From Mogibacterium sp. (GTDB lineage: Bacteria; Bacillota; Clostridia; Peptostreptococcales; Anaerovoracaceae), in the NCBI GenBank assembly GCA_017512145.1, contig JAFWHB010000016.1, positions 1 to 34,739 of the forward strand: a stretch of DNA of 34,739 nt, in the 5' to 3' direction. The notes under the pieces were generated by a model. That model did not search any database, was not told the origin of the DNA, and saw only the letters and a list, made by a program, of their open reading frames with translations. The translations under genes and the position numbers were made by a program. This document shows, piece by piece, positions 7,450 to 16,442 of this stretch. Within the stretch, counting starts at the first letter, position 1; the number at the start of each line of letters is the position of its first letter.

Positions 7450-9051
7450 CTAGCGCTTCATCTTAGGGTCGAACGCGTCTCTGAGACCGTCACCTACGAT
7501 ATTGAACGCAAGTACGGTAACGAGCAGCAGTACGCCCGCAGGAATCCAGATGAACCAGTAATTAGTCAGTACGAATGTATCGTTGACGTCGTTGATGATA
7601 TTTCCCCATGATGCGAACGGGAATCTTACACCAAGTCCGAGGAATGACAGAGTCGCCTCAAGAATGATCGTAGAACCAAGGCCCATTGTCATGTAAACGA
7701 TGAGCTGAGGCATTACATTAGGTATGAGGTGTCTGAAAATCCTTCTTGATGGTGCGATACCGCAGGCCTCTGTGGCTGTCATGAACTCCTGCTCACGCAG
7801 AGACAGGATCTGACCTCTTACAAGTCTTGCAACTCCGGCCCAGCCGAGGAATCCGAGTATCAGCATCAGGTATATCATACGCGTCAGTGATGGCAGATTT
7901 GCTGCATCCATTGCCGCACCGAGAATGATGATGATAGGCATCGAAGGGATGCAGTAGAATACGTCTACGATCCTCATGATGAGTCCGTCGATCCATCCGC
8001 CAAAGTATCCTGAGATACCTCCCATGATGATTCCGAGGAACGTCTCCAGGAATACTACGATGAATCCGATCATCAGCGAGATACGTCCGCCGTACATCAG
8101 TCTTGTCAGCATGTCCATGCCGTTACGGTCTGTACCGAGCCAGTGCTCCTTGGATGGTGCTGAGTAGGTGTCGAATACCTTGGTATCGATCTCCTGCTTG
8201 ACATCCCAGCCCTTGGTAGCTGCATCGTAACTGAGGATGTATTCAGCCTCCTGTCCGTCAGCATCTGTGAACTTGAAGGATTTTTCACCTGCTTCTACAG
8301 CATCGATGAGCTGATTCTTGAACTCACGTGTGAAGAATACATCTGACATTACAGCCTTGACGATGTATGCGCTGATGTAAGCCTTCTCATTGCCGGCTGC
8401 ATCTGTGATGATGCCATCCTCACCGAGTTTGAATTCAGCTCCGTCTGCCGTGAAGGAATCCTTACCTTCCGACTTAGCCTGGAATGCTGCAAGTGTGAAG
8501 TCAAAGCTGAGTGCTTCCTGTGTCGACGAATTGACCAGCTCCTTGCTGACAATACCGATGACTTTGCCGCCAGTGCTGACAGTAAAGACTTCATCCTCGA
8601 GCTGCTCGAGTGTATAGCTGACGCCATTGTAATCGAACGAATCCTTGCCGGTAATGATTGCCTTGAGGGCCTGAGCATTGACAGAACTCTTGAAGAGGTC
8701 TTTGTCTCCGATTGTGTAACGGTACTCTTCATTGTGGAGTACTCCTGCATAATCCTTGGCCTGAGCATCTACTCTGTAGAATTTCTGGTCCTGATCATAT
8801 GGTGAGAGAAGTCCTCCGATGAATGAGAAAATGAACATAATCAGCAGTATGACCATACCGGTAACCGCCAGTCTGTTACGAATGAATCTCTTGGCTACAA
8901 GCTGTCCCGGGGACAGAACCTTGACACGCCTGTCATCATTCAGTGAATACTGATCTGAATCGGAATTGATCTGCTCTTCGATCTTATTTGCGTTCTGAAG
9001 TTCTTCCTTGATAGTCTCAGAAGGGTCTTTATTCTCTTTAATGTCTTTCAT
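7450..9051 (-). CDS. oppC: Oligopeptide permease OppC with a large extracytoplasmic insert
   Basis: Permease subunit of 533 residues, against about 300 for usual OppC. After a polar N-tail of about 60 residues, TM1 spans 62-82. Residues about 90-295 form an insert not present in standard OppC. The family sequence then resumes with EHWLGTDRNGMDMLTR (302-317), five further membrane helices and the EAA loop (EACGIAPSRRIFRHLIPN, 428-445) that docks on the ATPase. The insert holds three related repeats: TGKDSFDYNGVSYTL (134-148), EGKDSFTADGAEFKL (195-209) and AGEKSFKFTDADGQEAEYIL (253-272). It sits between TM1 and TM2, so it should face outside. It is in frame and rich in ordinary codons, not a frameshift product. 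Confidence 0.95.
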   Translation of the reverse strand: MKDIKENKDPSETIKEELQNANKIEEQINSDSDQYSLNDDRRVKVLSPGQLVAKRFIRNRLAVTGMVILLIMFIFSFIGGLLSPYDQDQKFYRVDAQAKDYAGVLHNEEYRYTIGDKDLFKSSVNAQALKAIITGKDSFDYNGVSYTLEQLEDEVFTVSTGGKVIGIVSKELVNSSTQEALSFDFTLAAFQAKSEGKDSFTADGAEFKLGEDGIITDAAGNEKAYISAYIVKAVMSDVFFTREFKNQLIDAVEAGEKSFKFTDADGQEAEYILSYDAATKGWDVKQEIDTKVFDTYSAPSKEHWLGTDRNGMDMLTRLMYGGRISLMIGFIVVFLETFLGIIMGGISGYFGGWIDGLIMRIVDVFYCIPSMPIIIILGAAMDAANLPSLTRMIYLMLILGFLGWAGVARLVRGQILSLREQEFMTATEACGIAPSRRIFRHLIPNVMPQLIVYMTMGLGSTIILEATLSFLGLGVRFPFASWGNIINDVNDTFVLTNYWFIWIPAGVLLLVTVLAFNIVGDGLRDAFDPKMKR

Positions 9052-9068
9052 GACCTTACCCTCCTTTC

Positions 9069-10055
9069 CTAAGCTATCCTGACACGCGGGTCAACAACAG
9101 CATACAGAACGTCTGCTATCAGGTTGCCCAGGAGTGTCAGTATTGCAGTAAATACCAGGAAGAACATCGAGAATGGTATGTCGCCCGCTACCATGGAGTA
9201 GTAAGAAGCATAACCTATTCCCGGTATTCCGAAGAGCGTCTCAGTGATCAGCGCACCGGAGAAAAGTCCCGGCAGCGATCCGCCTATGATAGTTACTATC
9301 GGAATAAGTGTGTTCCTGAAGGCATGTTTATAAATTACCTTATGTTCTGACAATCCCTTTGCCCTCGCTGTACGGATATAGTCCGCATTGAGGACTTCCA
9401 GCATGTTGGTTCTGGTGTAACGCATGAGACCTCCCATGCTGACTACGACCAGAGTGATTATCGGTAATACAAGATGGTTGGCTTTGTCCATGACCTGACC
9501 GAATGCTGAGAGCTGATCATAGTTACGGCCTACAAGACCATACAGATCGAACCATCCGAGTTTGACCGAGAACACCAGCTTAAGAAGCGATGCAAAGAAG
9601 AATGTCGGAAGTGAAATACCTGCCAAAGCTATTACAGATATTGTGTAGTCAGTCTTTGAGTACTGCTTGGTAGCAGCAATGATCCCCAGTGGAACAGCTA
9701 TCAAGATCTCAAGAATGAATGAGACAAGACCCATGACAAATGAAAGCCAGACTGTATCATTGAACTTGGTAAGTACAGGTACAGTCCATTTCCAGCTGTC
9801 GCCAAAGTCCCCTCTCAGCATTGAGCCAAGCCATTTGAAGAAGCCTGAAATAATGCTTCCGTCAAGGTTGTACATTGCACTCAGCTGAGCCATCCATTCT
9901 TCGTAGCTCTTGGATCCCGGCTGCATTGATTTCTGTCTGGCCATTGCCTCAACATATGAAGTCGGCAGACAGCGCATCAGTGCATAGATGATGAATGATA
10001 CGAAGAATAATATCACCAGGGATTGTATTAATCTTTTGATAATGTATTTCCGCAC
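9069..10055 (-). CDS. oppB: Oligopeptide permease OppB
   Basis: Membrane subunit of 328 residues with N-terminal TM1 (IIKRLIQSLVILFFVSFIIY) and about six helices. The conserved EAA loop lies near YIRTARAKGLSEHKVIYKHAFRNTLIPI (written in part), followed by FGIPGIGY and the DPRVRIA end typical of OppB/DppB. Start is GTG 10055, with GAGGAG eight nt upstream. It pairs with OppC to form the channel. A hairpin lies between it and oppA. Confidence 0.95.
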   Translation of the reverse strand: MRKYIIKRLIQSLVILFFVSFIIYALMRCLPTSYVEAMARQKSMQPGSKSYEEWMAQLSAMYNLDGSIISGFFKWLGSMLRGDFGDSWKWTVPVLTKFNDTVWLSFVMGLVSFILEILIAVPLGIIAATKQYSKTDYTISVIALAGISLPTFFFASLLKLVFSVKLGWFDLYGLVGRNYDQLSAFGQVMDKANHLVLPIITLVVVSMGGLMRYTRTNMLEVLNADYIRTARAKGLSEHKVIYKHAFRNTLIPIVTIIGGSLPGLFSGALITETLFGIPGIGYASYYSMVAGDIPFSMFFLVFTAILTLLGNLIADVLYAVVDPRVRIA

Positions 10056-10083
10056 GATATCATCTCCTCTTGTTGTAATTCTG

Positions 10084-10115
10084 ACGGGGCAGACAGTATA
10101 TGCTGCCTGCCCCGT
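10084..10115 (-). terminator. Hairpin between oppA and oppB (attenuator or mRNA stabiliser)
   Basis: Nine-bp perfect stem ACGGGGCAG/CTGCCCCGT (10084-10092 with 10107-10115) and a 14-nt loop. No T-run follows on the minus strand, so it is probably not a full terminator. Known: such hairpins after a substrate-binding-protein gene often protect its mRNA so that the binding protein is made in excess over the membrane subunits. Confidence 0.6.
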
Positions 10116-10147
10116 TTAAGTCTAAGCATGTATAGACGTATATCGTA

Positions 10148-12403
10148 CTAGTTCAGTTCGATGTTCTGAATCTCGTTCAGCCATCCATAGTAAGTAGTGA
10201 TATCCGGTGTTACGGTGTCCATGTTAACACGCTCTGTTGAGAAGATAATAGCATTCTGTCTCTGATATACAGGAACCTCTACAGCCCAGTCGATGATGAT
10301 ATCGAGGCAGGACTTGTATACAGCCTTTCTGTATGCCTGATCAGTATTAGTACGAGCATCCATGATCAGCTGGTCGAGTTCAGGATCAGCGATGTCATAC
10401 ATGTAGTTGGAACCACCTGCTTCCTTACCGGACTCAACGCCACTGTAGTATACCTGATACATATCCGGATCAGGTGTAGCACCCCAAGCTGCGCACCACA
10501 TTGGAACCTGATCAGCTTCGATACCAGTCCAGAGGTCTGAAGAGTTAGCAAGGTCCTTAACGTTCAGTGTGATGCCGATTTTCTTGAGAGCATCACTTGC
10601 AAGGTTGAGCATCATGAATGAAGGGTGATCGCCGGAACCATCTGCAGGGATCCATACTTCATAATCCATTCTTGCTCCGTCCGGAGCAGCTGTTACCTTG
10701 CCGTCAGCTACTGTGTAGCCAGCCTTTTCGAAGAATCCGAGAGCTGCATTCAGAGCTGCTTCGTCCTTCTGCTCATCAGTCATATCTGATGTGTAGATGT
10801 CATTTCCGTCAACATCCTTGGAGAATGCGATTGCATAGTCAGCATCAGTCTTCTGAGGTGCTGCCCAGGATGTATCAGAGATTGGGTAGTTGATAACGCT
10901 AGCTGTCTCACCATAGTAGGAGTCAACAGTTACGTCACGATATCTTGAGAATACTGTAGCGAAAGCCTTTCTCAGAGACTTGGAAGCATCAGATGCAGGG
11001 TCTCCGCCAACATTTACGGACTTAGCGCTGATTCCCAGATAACCATATCCGAGGTTGTTAACTGTATCAGTTGTGATCTTGTCGCCAGTTACTTCGCCGT
11101 TGCTGTTCTCAGCGGAGATAGCCTTAGCTGTATCTACTGAGTATGAAGGGTCAGTGATATCGATTGTTCCTGTGATAACGCCGTTCAGCTTATCCTGATC
11201 CTGTGACTCAAGGAACTGTACGTTCTTGGTCTTAGGAGCTCCGAGGTAGTAGCTGTCGTTAGCTTCGAAGCTTACAACACCGTTCTCGAACTTAACGAAC
11301 TTGTAAGGACCAGCGCCCATTGGCTCAGTTGTCTTAGCACGAACTGATGAGAGGTCGCCCTTGTCAAATCCGAACTGGTTGTTATCGATGTTGAACTTCT
11401 CCTTGTCTCCATAGTAGTGGAGAGGAGCGATTGGAACGCCAAGCTGATAGATAGCTGTAGCGTCAGTCTCTGTAAGAGTTACGCGGAGGCTGTTGTCTCC
11501 GGTCTTCTGGATACCTTCGATGTTAGGAGCGGATTCGCCTGTTGCAACACCCTTGCTGAAGTCGTCATAGGACTCCATGAGATCTGCGAGGCCTGCATCA
11601 GCCTTCTCTGTATCGAACAGTGTCTTGTAGTCGCCTTCATAAGCAGTAACCATCTCATTGTAGAAATCTTCTACAGTAGCAGCTGGATCAAGCTCATATC
11701 CCCAGTTAGCAGCACACTCTGCAACTGAAGCGCCTTCTTCGTTGTAGCCGTTAGCGATGCAGTAATCTACGATGGACTGTGCAAGTGCAGCACCTGCAGC
11801 GTCGAGGTCTGTCCAGAACTTAGTCTGTTCTTCTTCTGTCCAGAGTGAGAAATCTGTGTTGTCTCTTCCTGCCTCTGCCATAAGGTCAAACAGTGCAGTC
11901 ATTCCTGAACGATACTCTTCCATACCCTTGATCGGCTGAGCGAACAGTGTTGATGAACCGTCATATGTAGGGTCGCAGAGTACGTACATTGAGAAGATGA
12001 CGTCATCTACTGTCAGCGGCTCGCCGTCAGAGAATGTCATGTCATCACGGAGCTCGAAGTCATAATCTACGGTTCCGTCATCATTAGTTGTGATTGTAAG
12101 GTCAGCAGGTCCATAGTAAGTATAATCTGTGCCGTTATACTCTCTTGTCTCTCCTGTCTTACCCTTCTCAACGATCGCACCAAGACGATCTGTGTTGAGG
12201 AGTGCTACTGATGTCATGGTTGCAACATCCTGGTCATAAGCAGTCTCTGCAAAGAATGGGGAGAACTTGCTGGAGAAGTTTGAATAACCTACTACAAGAG
12301 GCTTATCTCCACTGCCACTTCCACCGCCAGCTCCGCCGCAGCTTGCCAGTACGCTTACGCATACCATAACAAGAGCAAGCAATAATGCTAGTCTTTTCTT
12401 CAT
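10148..12403 (-). CDS. oppA: Oligopeptide-binding lipoprotein OppA (SBP_bac_5 family)
   Basis: Substrate-binding lipoprotein of 751 residues. The signal peptide ends in lipobox LASC, with the lipid-bearing C22 followed by a Gly/Ser linker. The family features are spread along the chain: an N-lobe with DDVIFSMYVLCDP, the central GAGPYKFVKFENG and ATVFSRYRD segments, and a C-terminal peptide-binding-like domain with WGATPDPDMYQVYYSG. It is longer than usual OppA (about 540-600), mainly through an acidic insert around 165-310. It is the first gene of oppABCDF, with AAAGGAG 10 nt before ATG 12403. Confidence 0.95.
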   Translation of the reverse strand: MKKRLALLLALVMVCVSVLASCGGAGGGSGSGDKPLVVGYSNFSSKFSPFFAETAYDQDVATMTSVALLNTDRLGAIVEKGKTGETREYNGTDYTYYGPADLTITTNDDGTVDYDFELRDDMTFSDGEPLTVDDVIFSMYVLCDPTYDGSSTLFAQPIKGMEEYRSGMTALFDLMAEAGRDNTDFSLWTEEEQTKFWTDLDAAGAALAQSIVDYCIANGYNEEGASVAECAANWGYELDPAATVEDFYNEMVTAYEGDYKTLFDTEKADAGLADLMESYDDFSKGVATGESAPNIEGIQKTGDNSLRVTLTETDATAIYQLGVPIAPLHYYGDKEKFNIDNNQFGFDKGDLSSVRAKTTEPMGAGPYKFVKFENGVVSFEANDSYYLGAPKTKNVQFLESQDQDKLNGVITGTIDITDPSYSVDTAKAISAENSNGEVTGDKITTDTVNNLGYGYLGISAKSVNVGGDPASDASKSLRKAFATVFSRYRDVTVDSYYGETASVINYPISDTSWAAPQKTDADYAIAFSKDVDGNDIYTSDMTDEQKDEAALNAALGFFEKAGYTVADGKVTAAPDGARMDYEVWIPADGSGDHPSFMMLNLASDALKKIGITLNVKDLANSSDLWTGIEADQVPMWCAAWGATPDPDMYQVYYSGVESGKEAGGSNYMYDIADPELDQLIMDARTNTDQAYRKAVYKSCLDIIIDWAVEVPVYQRQNAIIFSTERVNMDTVTPDITTYYGWLNEIQNIELN

Positions 12404-12456
12404 TGTTACGTATCTCCTTTCATAACAACTTCCAATAATAACCTATATGTATTAAA

Positions 12457-12481
12457 TTGACGCACGTCGACTCTGCGTCAA
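12457..12481. promoter_or_regulatory. Dyad upstream of oppA
   Basis: Perfect 8-bp inverted repeat TTGACGCA/TGCGTCAA around a 9-nt centre that itself contains GTCGAC. On the minus strand the first arm contains TTGACG, a good -35 box for oppA, so the dyad could be an operator over the promoter. It could equally act as a weak hairpin after the upstream gene. Confidence 0.5.
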
Positions 12482-12493
12482 GTAATACCAAAT

Positions 12494-13027
12494 TTAATTC
12501 ATATCCCAGCGGATATCCGCAAATGTTCTGCGGTATGTCTCTGCCGTCACTGCAGCCGCAGCCTTGAGGACAAGATACAGGACACTCTTGAAAAGTTCCC
12601 CTCCCGTGCTGTTACGCATCAGGTACAGTGCCGAGAGCAGCAGCCCCAGAAGTGCGAAAACCGTAAGGATCCTGGCTTCGCCCGGGATCTTCGTCCTGGC
12701 ATTATCCAGAACGTACTTGCGGACAGCATCGCCTCCCGCTAAGAGCTTAACCGAGGTCCAGCACAGCGCGAACAGCGCCGAAACCTCTCCTATATACGGC
12801 AGTATTACATAGAATGCATTGGTCGCGCCGGCAGCGTCGATACAGCCGGAACCAACGACCACAGCGAACTCGAGGACAAGCAGCGCTATCAGAGTGAGGC
12901 GCCGGCGGTTTGCATCGCCTGCCATTCTGAAGGAGTCGCCTGTGTATACCAGTTTGCCTCCCTCATCCTCACGGATATCGCGGTATTTAGCATTTAACTT
13001 GTCTCTTCGTGTCTTGCCGTCAGCCAT
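12494..13027 (-). CDS. Four-helix membrane protein between the M3 peptidase and oppA, unknown function
   Basis: 177 residues, family not recognised. A basic N-terminal tail (MADGKTRRDKLNAKYRD) of about 40 residues is followed by hydrophobic segments at about 43-62, 70-95, 118-138 and 143-162, giving an even number of spans with both ends inside. The ATG follows the peptidase stop codon directly, with no gap, so the two are translationally coupled. Its place between a peptide-cleaving enzyme and the peptide importer suggests a link to peptide use, but this is inference. Confidence 0.8.
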   Translation of the reverse strand: MADGKTRRDKLNAKYRDIREDEGGKLVYTGDSFRMAGDANRRRLTLIALLVLEFAVVVGSGCIDAAGATNAFYVILPYIGEVSALFALCWTSVKLLAGGDAVRKYVLDNARTKIPGEARILTVFALLGLLLSALYLMRNSTGGELFKSVLYLVLKAAAAVTAETYRRTFADIRWDMN

Positions 13028-14734
13028 TTACTCTATTCCTGTAAGGTCGTAATCAGCGAGCCATTTGTCTGCCCTGTCGCATACATCCTTGATAGTGGAT
13101 TCTTCGAAAGGACTTCTCAGACCTGCATTCTCAAGCAGCTTAGTGAAGACTTCAGAACCGCCCTGTCTTGTATATGCCATGTAATGCTCCCAGGCATTGT
13201 CATAATCTTCCTGGATCATTGCCCAGAACTCAAGAGCTACCGTCTGCGCAAGGCAGTAATCTATGTAATAGAACGGGCTTGAGTAAATATGATGCTGCCT
13301 CTGCCATCCCATTCCCTCTGAGTAGAACGGGATCTCACCATCGAGTCTCAGCCAAGGCATGTAGACTCCGAGGAGCTTCTTCCATTCGGCATGTCTCTCG
13401 TCCGGTGTCAGCTCAGGATGCTCGAAGACTATGTGCTGGAAATGATCGACCATTGTTCCGTATGGAATGAACATGAACGACTCAGCCAGGTGGCTGTATC
13501 TGAACTTCCTTGCATCATCTCCGAAGAAAGCATCAGCGCTCTTCCATGCGAAGAACTCCATGCTCATCGAGTGGACTTCGCAGCCCTCCATGCTAGGCCA
13601 TACAGTCTCGACCGGGATCCTGTTCCTGTTCATCCAGTCAGCAAAAGCATGTCCTGCCTCATGTGTGACTGTCTCGACGTCGTCTCTTGTTCCGTTGAAG
13701 TTCGCAAAGATGAACGGAACGCCGTAGTCATGGATGCTGGTGCAGTAGCCGCCGCCTTCCTTGCCGTCGGTCGCAAGCAGATCCATCAGATCATAGTCGA
13801 GCATGGTGTGGAAGAACTCGCTGGTCTCCGGTGACAGTTCATCGTAGAATCCGCGGGCTGCCTCGAGGATAGCCTTGTAGTCTCCTGCCGGCTTGGCATT
13901 GCCCGATCTGAACATCAGAGCATTGTCAGCAAAGCTCAGAGGATACTGCATTCCGAGTCTCTCGGCCTGCTTCCTTCTGATCTTGTCAGCAACCGGAACT
14001 ATATACTTCTGGACTGCCTCGTGGAACTTGTCGATATCATTCCTGTCGTAGCAGTTCCTTGTCATGCGGTAATAACCGAATTCAACAGCATCCTTGAGTC
14101 CGAGCTTCTGGCTCATCTCATGTCTGAGAGCTGTAAGTCTGTCGTAGAGCTCGTCGAGCTTGGCCTTGTTGTCTCTGTACCAGCCGCCCTCAGCCTTCCA
14201 TGCCGCGAGTCTGATCTCATCGTCAGCATCGTTCTTGAAAGGACCGATCTGAGCGATCGTATATGTCTTGCCCATGAAAGGTATCTGAGCACTCGCGAGT
14301 AATTTCTCGTATTCTGTTGTAAGATCATTCTCCTCCTGAAGCAAAGGGATGATCTCAGGGCTGAAGCTCTTGAGCTCAAGCTCTGCATTCAGGAAGACGA
14401 CTTCGCCGAATTCTTCCGCGAGTTCCTTGCGGTATGGCGAAGCGCAAAGCGCCTTGGTCCACAGGTCCAGATATTCCTGAAGTTCAGGGAATGTTCTGTT
14501 CCAGAAATTGACTTCGTCGTCATAGAAAGTATCTCTTGTATCTATTGAATGGCGGATCTGTGCAAGTGTGCTGACTGACTCCACGTGTCTTGCCAGCTTG
14601 TCCTTCCTGACAAAGCACTCTCTTGCTTCTTCATATGATCCGGCATTAGTAAACTCTTCAGTGATTGCGGAGATCTCCTTCTTGATGGACTCCACATCCG
14701 GCCTTTCATAAGGCATATCTGAAAATCTAAGCAT
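13028..14734 (-). CDS. M3 family oligoendopeptidase
   Basis: Cytoplasmic zinc oligopeptidase of 568 residues that cuts short peptides, close to PepF-type oligoendopeptidases. The zinc motif is H358-E359-A-G-H362, with a downstream Glu ligand in MEGCEVHSMSME (about 383-393). No signal peptide is present. I start it at ATG 14734 (MLRFSDMPYERPD), preceded by an AGGTGG-like site; an open frame continues upstream but reads as AT-rich non-coding DNA. It is the first gene of the co-directional peptide locus and fits with digestion of peptides brought in by OppABCDF. Confidence 0.93.
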   Translation of the reverse strand: MLRFSDMPYERPDVESIKKEISAITEEFTNAGSYEEARECFVRKDKLARHVESVSTLAQIRHSIDTRDTFYDDEVNFWNRTFPELQEYLDLWTKALCASPYRKELAEEFGEVVFLNAELELKSFSPEIIPLLQEENDLTTEYEKLLASAQIPFMGKTYTIAQIGPFKNDADDEIRLAAWKAEGGWYRDNKAKLDELYDRLTALRHEMSQKLGLKDAVEFGYYRMTRNCYDRNDIDKFHEAVQKYIVPVADKIRRKQAERLGMQYPLSFADNALMFRSGNAKPAGDYKAILEAARGFYDELSPETSEFFHTMLDYDLMDLLATDGKEGGGYCTSIHDYGVPFIFANFNGTRDDVETVTHEAGHAFADWMNRNRIPVETVWPSMEGCEVHSMSMEFFAWKSADAFFGDDARKFRYSHLAESFMFIPYGTMVDHFQHIVFEHPELTPDERHAEWKKLLGVYMPWLRLDGEIPFYSEGMGWQRQHHIYSSPFYYIDYCLAQTVALEFWAMIQEDYDNAWEHYMAYTRQGGSEVFTKLLENAGLRSPFEESTIKDVCDRADKWLADYDLTGIE

Positions 14735-15094
14735 TAACGTACCACCTGTCTCCTTATTATTTCTATCTATTATCACGGTGATAGTCGGCATATAGTGCCA
14801 ATTTATCAGCATAAATAGATAGTTTATTTTACCACAAACATACCACATGGTAAATAATCGAAAAATGTACAAACTTCCGCCGGAGTGGCTCAATGCCTTG
14901 GTAGTACTGATTTGCAAGGTTTTTTACACTGGAATTAAATCATTTGCGAATTATAATTTTTGATTATAAGCAAGGCGTCATCTGGTTGAAAACTTCCCCA
15001 GTTCTAACCTAAATATTTGGTTATATTCGAGATTTTTCAATTGTTTTCAGATATTATAGTGGTAATACTCTAACCTGCAATATGGAGGTTCGTC
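14735..15094. other. Divergent intergenic region between the M3 peptidase and DUF3048 genes
   Basis: 360 nt without a gene. It holds candidate operators: TATCAC-G-GTGATA at 14771-14783, 37 nt upstream of the peptidase start; TACCA-CA-TGGTA near 14842; and the near-palindrome AACCTAAATATTTGGTT at 15006-15022. A weak stem CCTTG/CAAGG followed by six T residues near 14895-14927 could end a short plus-strand RNA, but no clear promoter for one is seen. Confidence 0.4.
15041..15068 (+). promoter_or_regulatory. Possible promoter of the DUF3048 gene
   Basis: TTGTTT (15041-15046) and an extended -10 (TGG then TAATAC, 15063-15068) are 16 nt apart, 27 nt before the start codon. This is a weak match judged by eye. 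Confidence 0.35.
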
Positions 15095-16297
15095 ATGAAG
15101 AAAAGAACTCTTAGAATAATCGTAGCTCTGGGGCTGATCCTGCTCCTCGGAATGAGTGTTTTCATTATCACTTCATGTTCCGGCGGCAGTGAAGAACCTG
15201 AAGAAGTCCCTGAAGAAGCTGCTGTAATTATGAATCCTCTTACCGGCGCGACCGTAGAGGATGGATTCGACGAGAACGCTGCGGGAATGAGACCTGCTGC
15301 TTTCGTCGTAGAGAATACACCAGATGCACGTCCTCAGTGGGGACTCGACGATCCTAATTATTCTCCGGATATCGTTCTCCAGGGAGAAGTCGAAGGCGGA
15401 ATCACAAGAACACTCTGGTTCTATGCTGATTACACCAAGCTTCCTGAGATCATCGGACCTATGAGAAGTGCCCGCCCTCCTTACATCAAGTTCTCCGAGC
15501 TCTTCGATTCCATCTTCATTCACTGGGGCCAGAGCTCATCCAAGGGGGAATACATCGGAGCGAACACTGTCTTCAAGAAGGATAAGGTCGACCACATCAA
15601 TCAGATGAAGTTCGACGAGAGCTTTGGTCTGTTCGGAAGAGACATGACCAGAACGACATCACTGGAACACCGCGGAATCCTCTACGGAGACAAGGTGCCT
15701 GGAGCTATCGAGTCCAAGAAGTTCCGTACCGAGGCCAAGGAGTGCACAACACTCAACTTCGATCCTGCAGCATGGCTCACAAGCTTTACACCTGCCAAGG
15801 AGCTCAGAGTAAAATACTCGGATCAGTCCTCTACTCAGACAACCTACTGGACATACAACGAAGAAGATCAGAAGTATCATACAAGCAGCTTTGCAAATGA
15901 CTTCGAGAGAGACAACCTTCTCGTGCTGTTCGATCAGACTGAGTACATCACCAAGTACAACTACATGAACACCGGCAACAGTGTCGTATACTGCGACTAC
16001 AAGCTCGCCGGCGGCAAAGGAATGCTCTTCAGCAAGGGCGTTGTCAAGGACATCGAGTGGAAAGTCGAAGACGGCAAGCTGATCCTCATCGACACCGAGC
16101 TGACAAAGTTCGCTCAGGAGCAGGCTGAAGCAAGAGCTGCTGAGGCTGCTGAATCCGGAGAAGAAGATTCCGACGAGGCTGCAGAGGAAGAAGCATCCGA
16201 GCCAATCGTCGTCGAAGCAAGCCTCAACCCTGGCAAGACCTGGATCGGCTGGGCTTCATCCAACAACGGCGGCAACGTAGATATTATCAACGAATAG
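15095..16297 (+). CDS. DUF3048 (YerB-like) lipoprotein
   Basis: Exported lipoprotein of 400 residues. The signal peptide ends in ITSC, so C28 is the lipidation site, followed by an acidic linker. The DUF3048 signatures follow in order: NPLTGA, RPAAFVVENTPDARPQWGL, VEGGITRTLWFY, IGPMRSARPPYIKF and IFIHWGQS. The C-terminal region holds the family's second domain. Near 345-375 it is interrupted by an Ala/Glu-rich acidic stretch (EQAEARAAEAAESGEEDSDE). The biochemical function of YerB-like proteins is not established. The gene stands alone between a divergent peptidase and a convergent gene. GGAGG six nt before ATG 15095 supports the start. Confidence 0.9.
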   Translation: MKKRTLRIIVALGLILLLGMSVFIITSCSGGSEEPEEVPEEAAVIMNPLTGATVEDGFDENAAGMRPAAFVVENTPDARPQWGLDDPNYSPDIVLQGEVEGGITRTLWFYADYTKLPEIIGPMRSARPPYIKFSELFDSIFIHWGQSSSKGEYIGANTVFKKDKVDHINQMKFDESFGLFGRDMTRTTSLEHRGILYGDKVPGAIESKKFRTEAKECTTLNFDPAAWLTSFTPAKELRVKYSDQSSTQTTYWTYNEEDQKYHTSSFANDFERDNLLVLFDQTEYITKYNYMNTGNSVVYCDYKLAGGKGMLFSKGVVKDIEWKVEDGKLILIDTELTKFAQEQAEARAAEAAESGEEDSDEAAEEEASEPIVVEASLNPGKTWIGWASSNNGGNVDIINE

Positions 16298-16340
16298 TTC
16301 TCACCAGCAGAGCACGGAAACAAACAGAACACACAAAGAA

Positions 16341-16401
16341 AAATGGCCGGGACATTGTTCCGGACATCTTCGTTAAATGGCCGGGACATAATCCCGGCCA
16401 T
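16341..16401. terminator. Bidirectional terminator region with a duplicated hairpin arm
   Basis: A perfect 10-bp stem ATGGCCGGGA/TCCCGGCCAT (16377-16386 with 16392-16401, loop CATAA) lies between two converging genes. AAATGGCCGGGACAT occurs twice, at 16341-16355 and 16375-16389; the first copy forms only a poorer hairpin with CCGGACAT. T-rich sequence after the stem is modest (CCTTATTTG on the plus strand). Confidence 0.65.
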
Positions 16402-16442
16402 CCTTATTTGTCAATATTTATGACTCTGATACAGTTATCAGA

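Noticed and set aside
7450..9051. OppC length explained by gene fusion with a frameshift
   Set aside because: The reading frame is continuous, both flanks match OppC, and the insert has ordinary codon use and internal repeats.
14735..14917. N-terminal extension of the M3 peptidase by 61 residues
   Set aside because: The extension is AT-rich, reads unlike the family and would cover the promoter region; the inner ATG 14734 has a ribosome-like site and the family's usual start.
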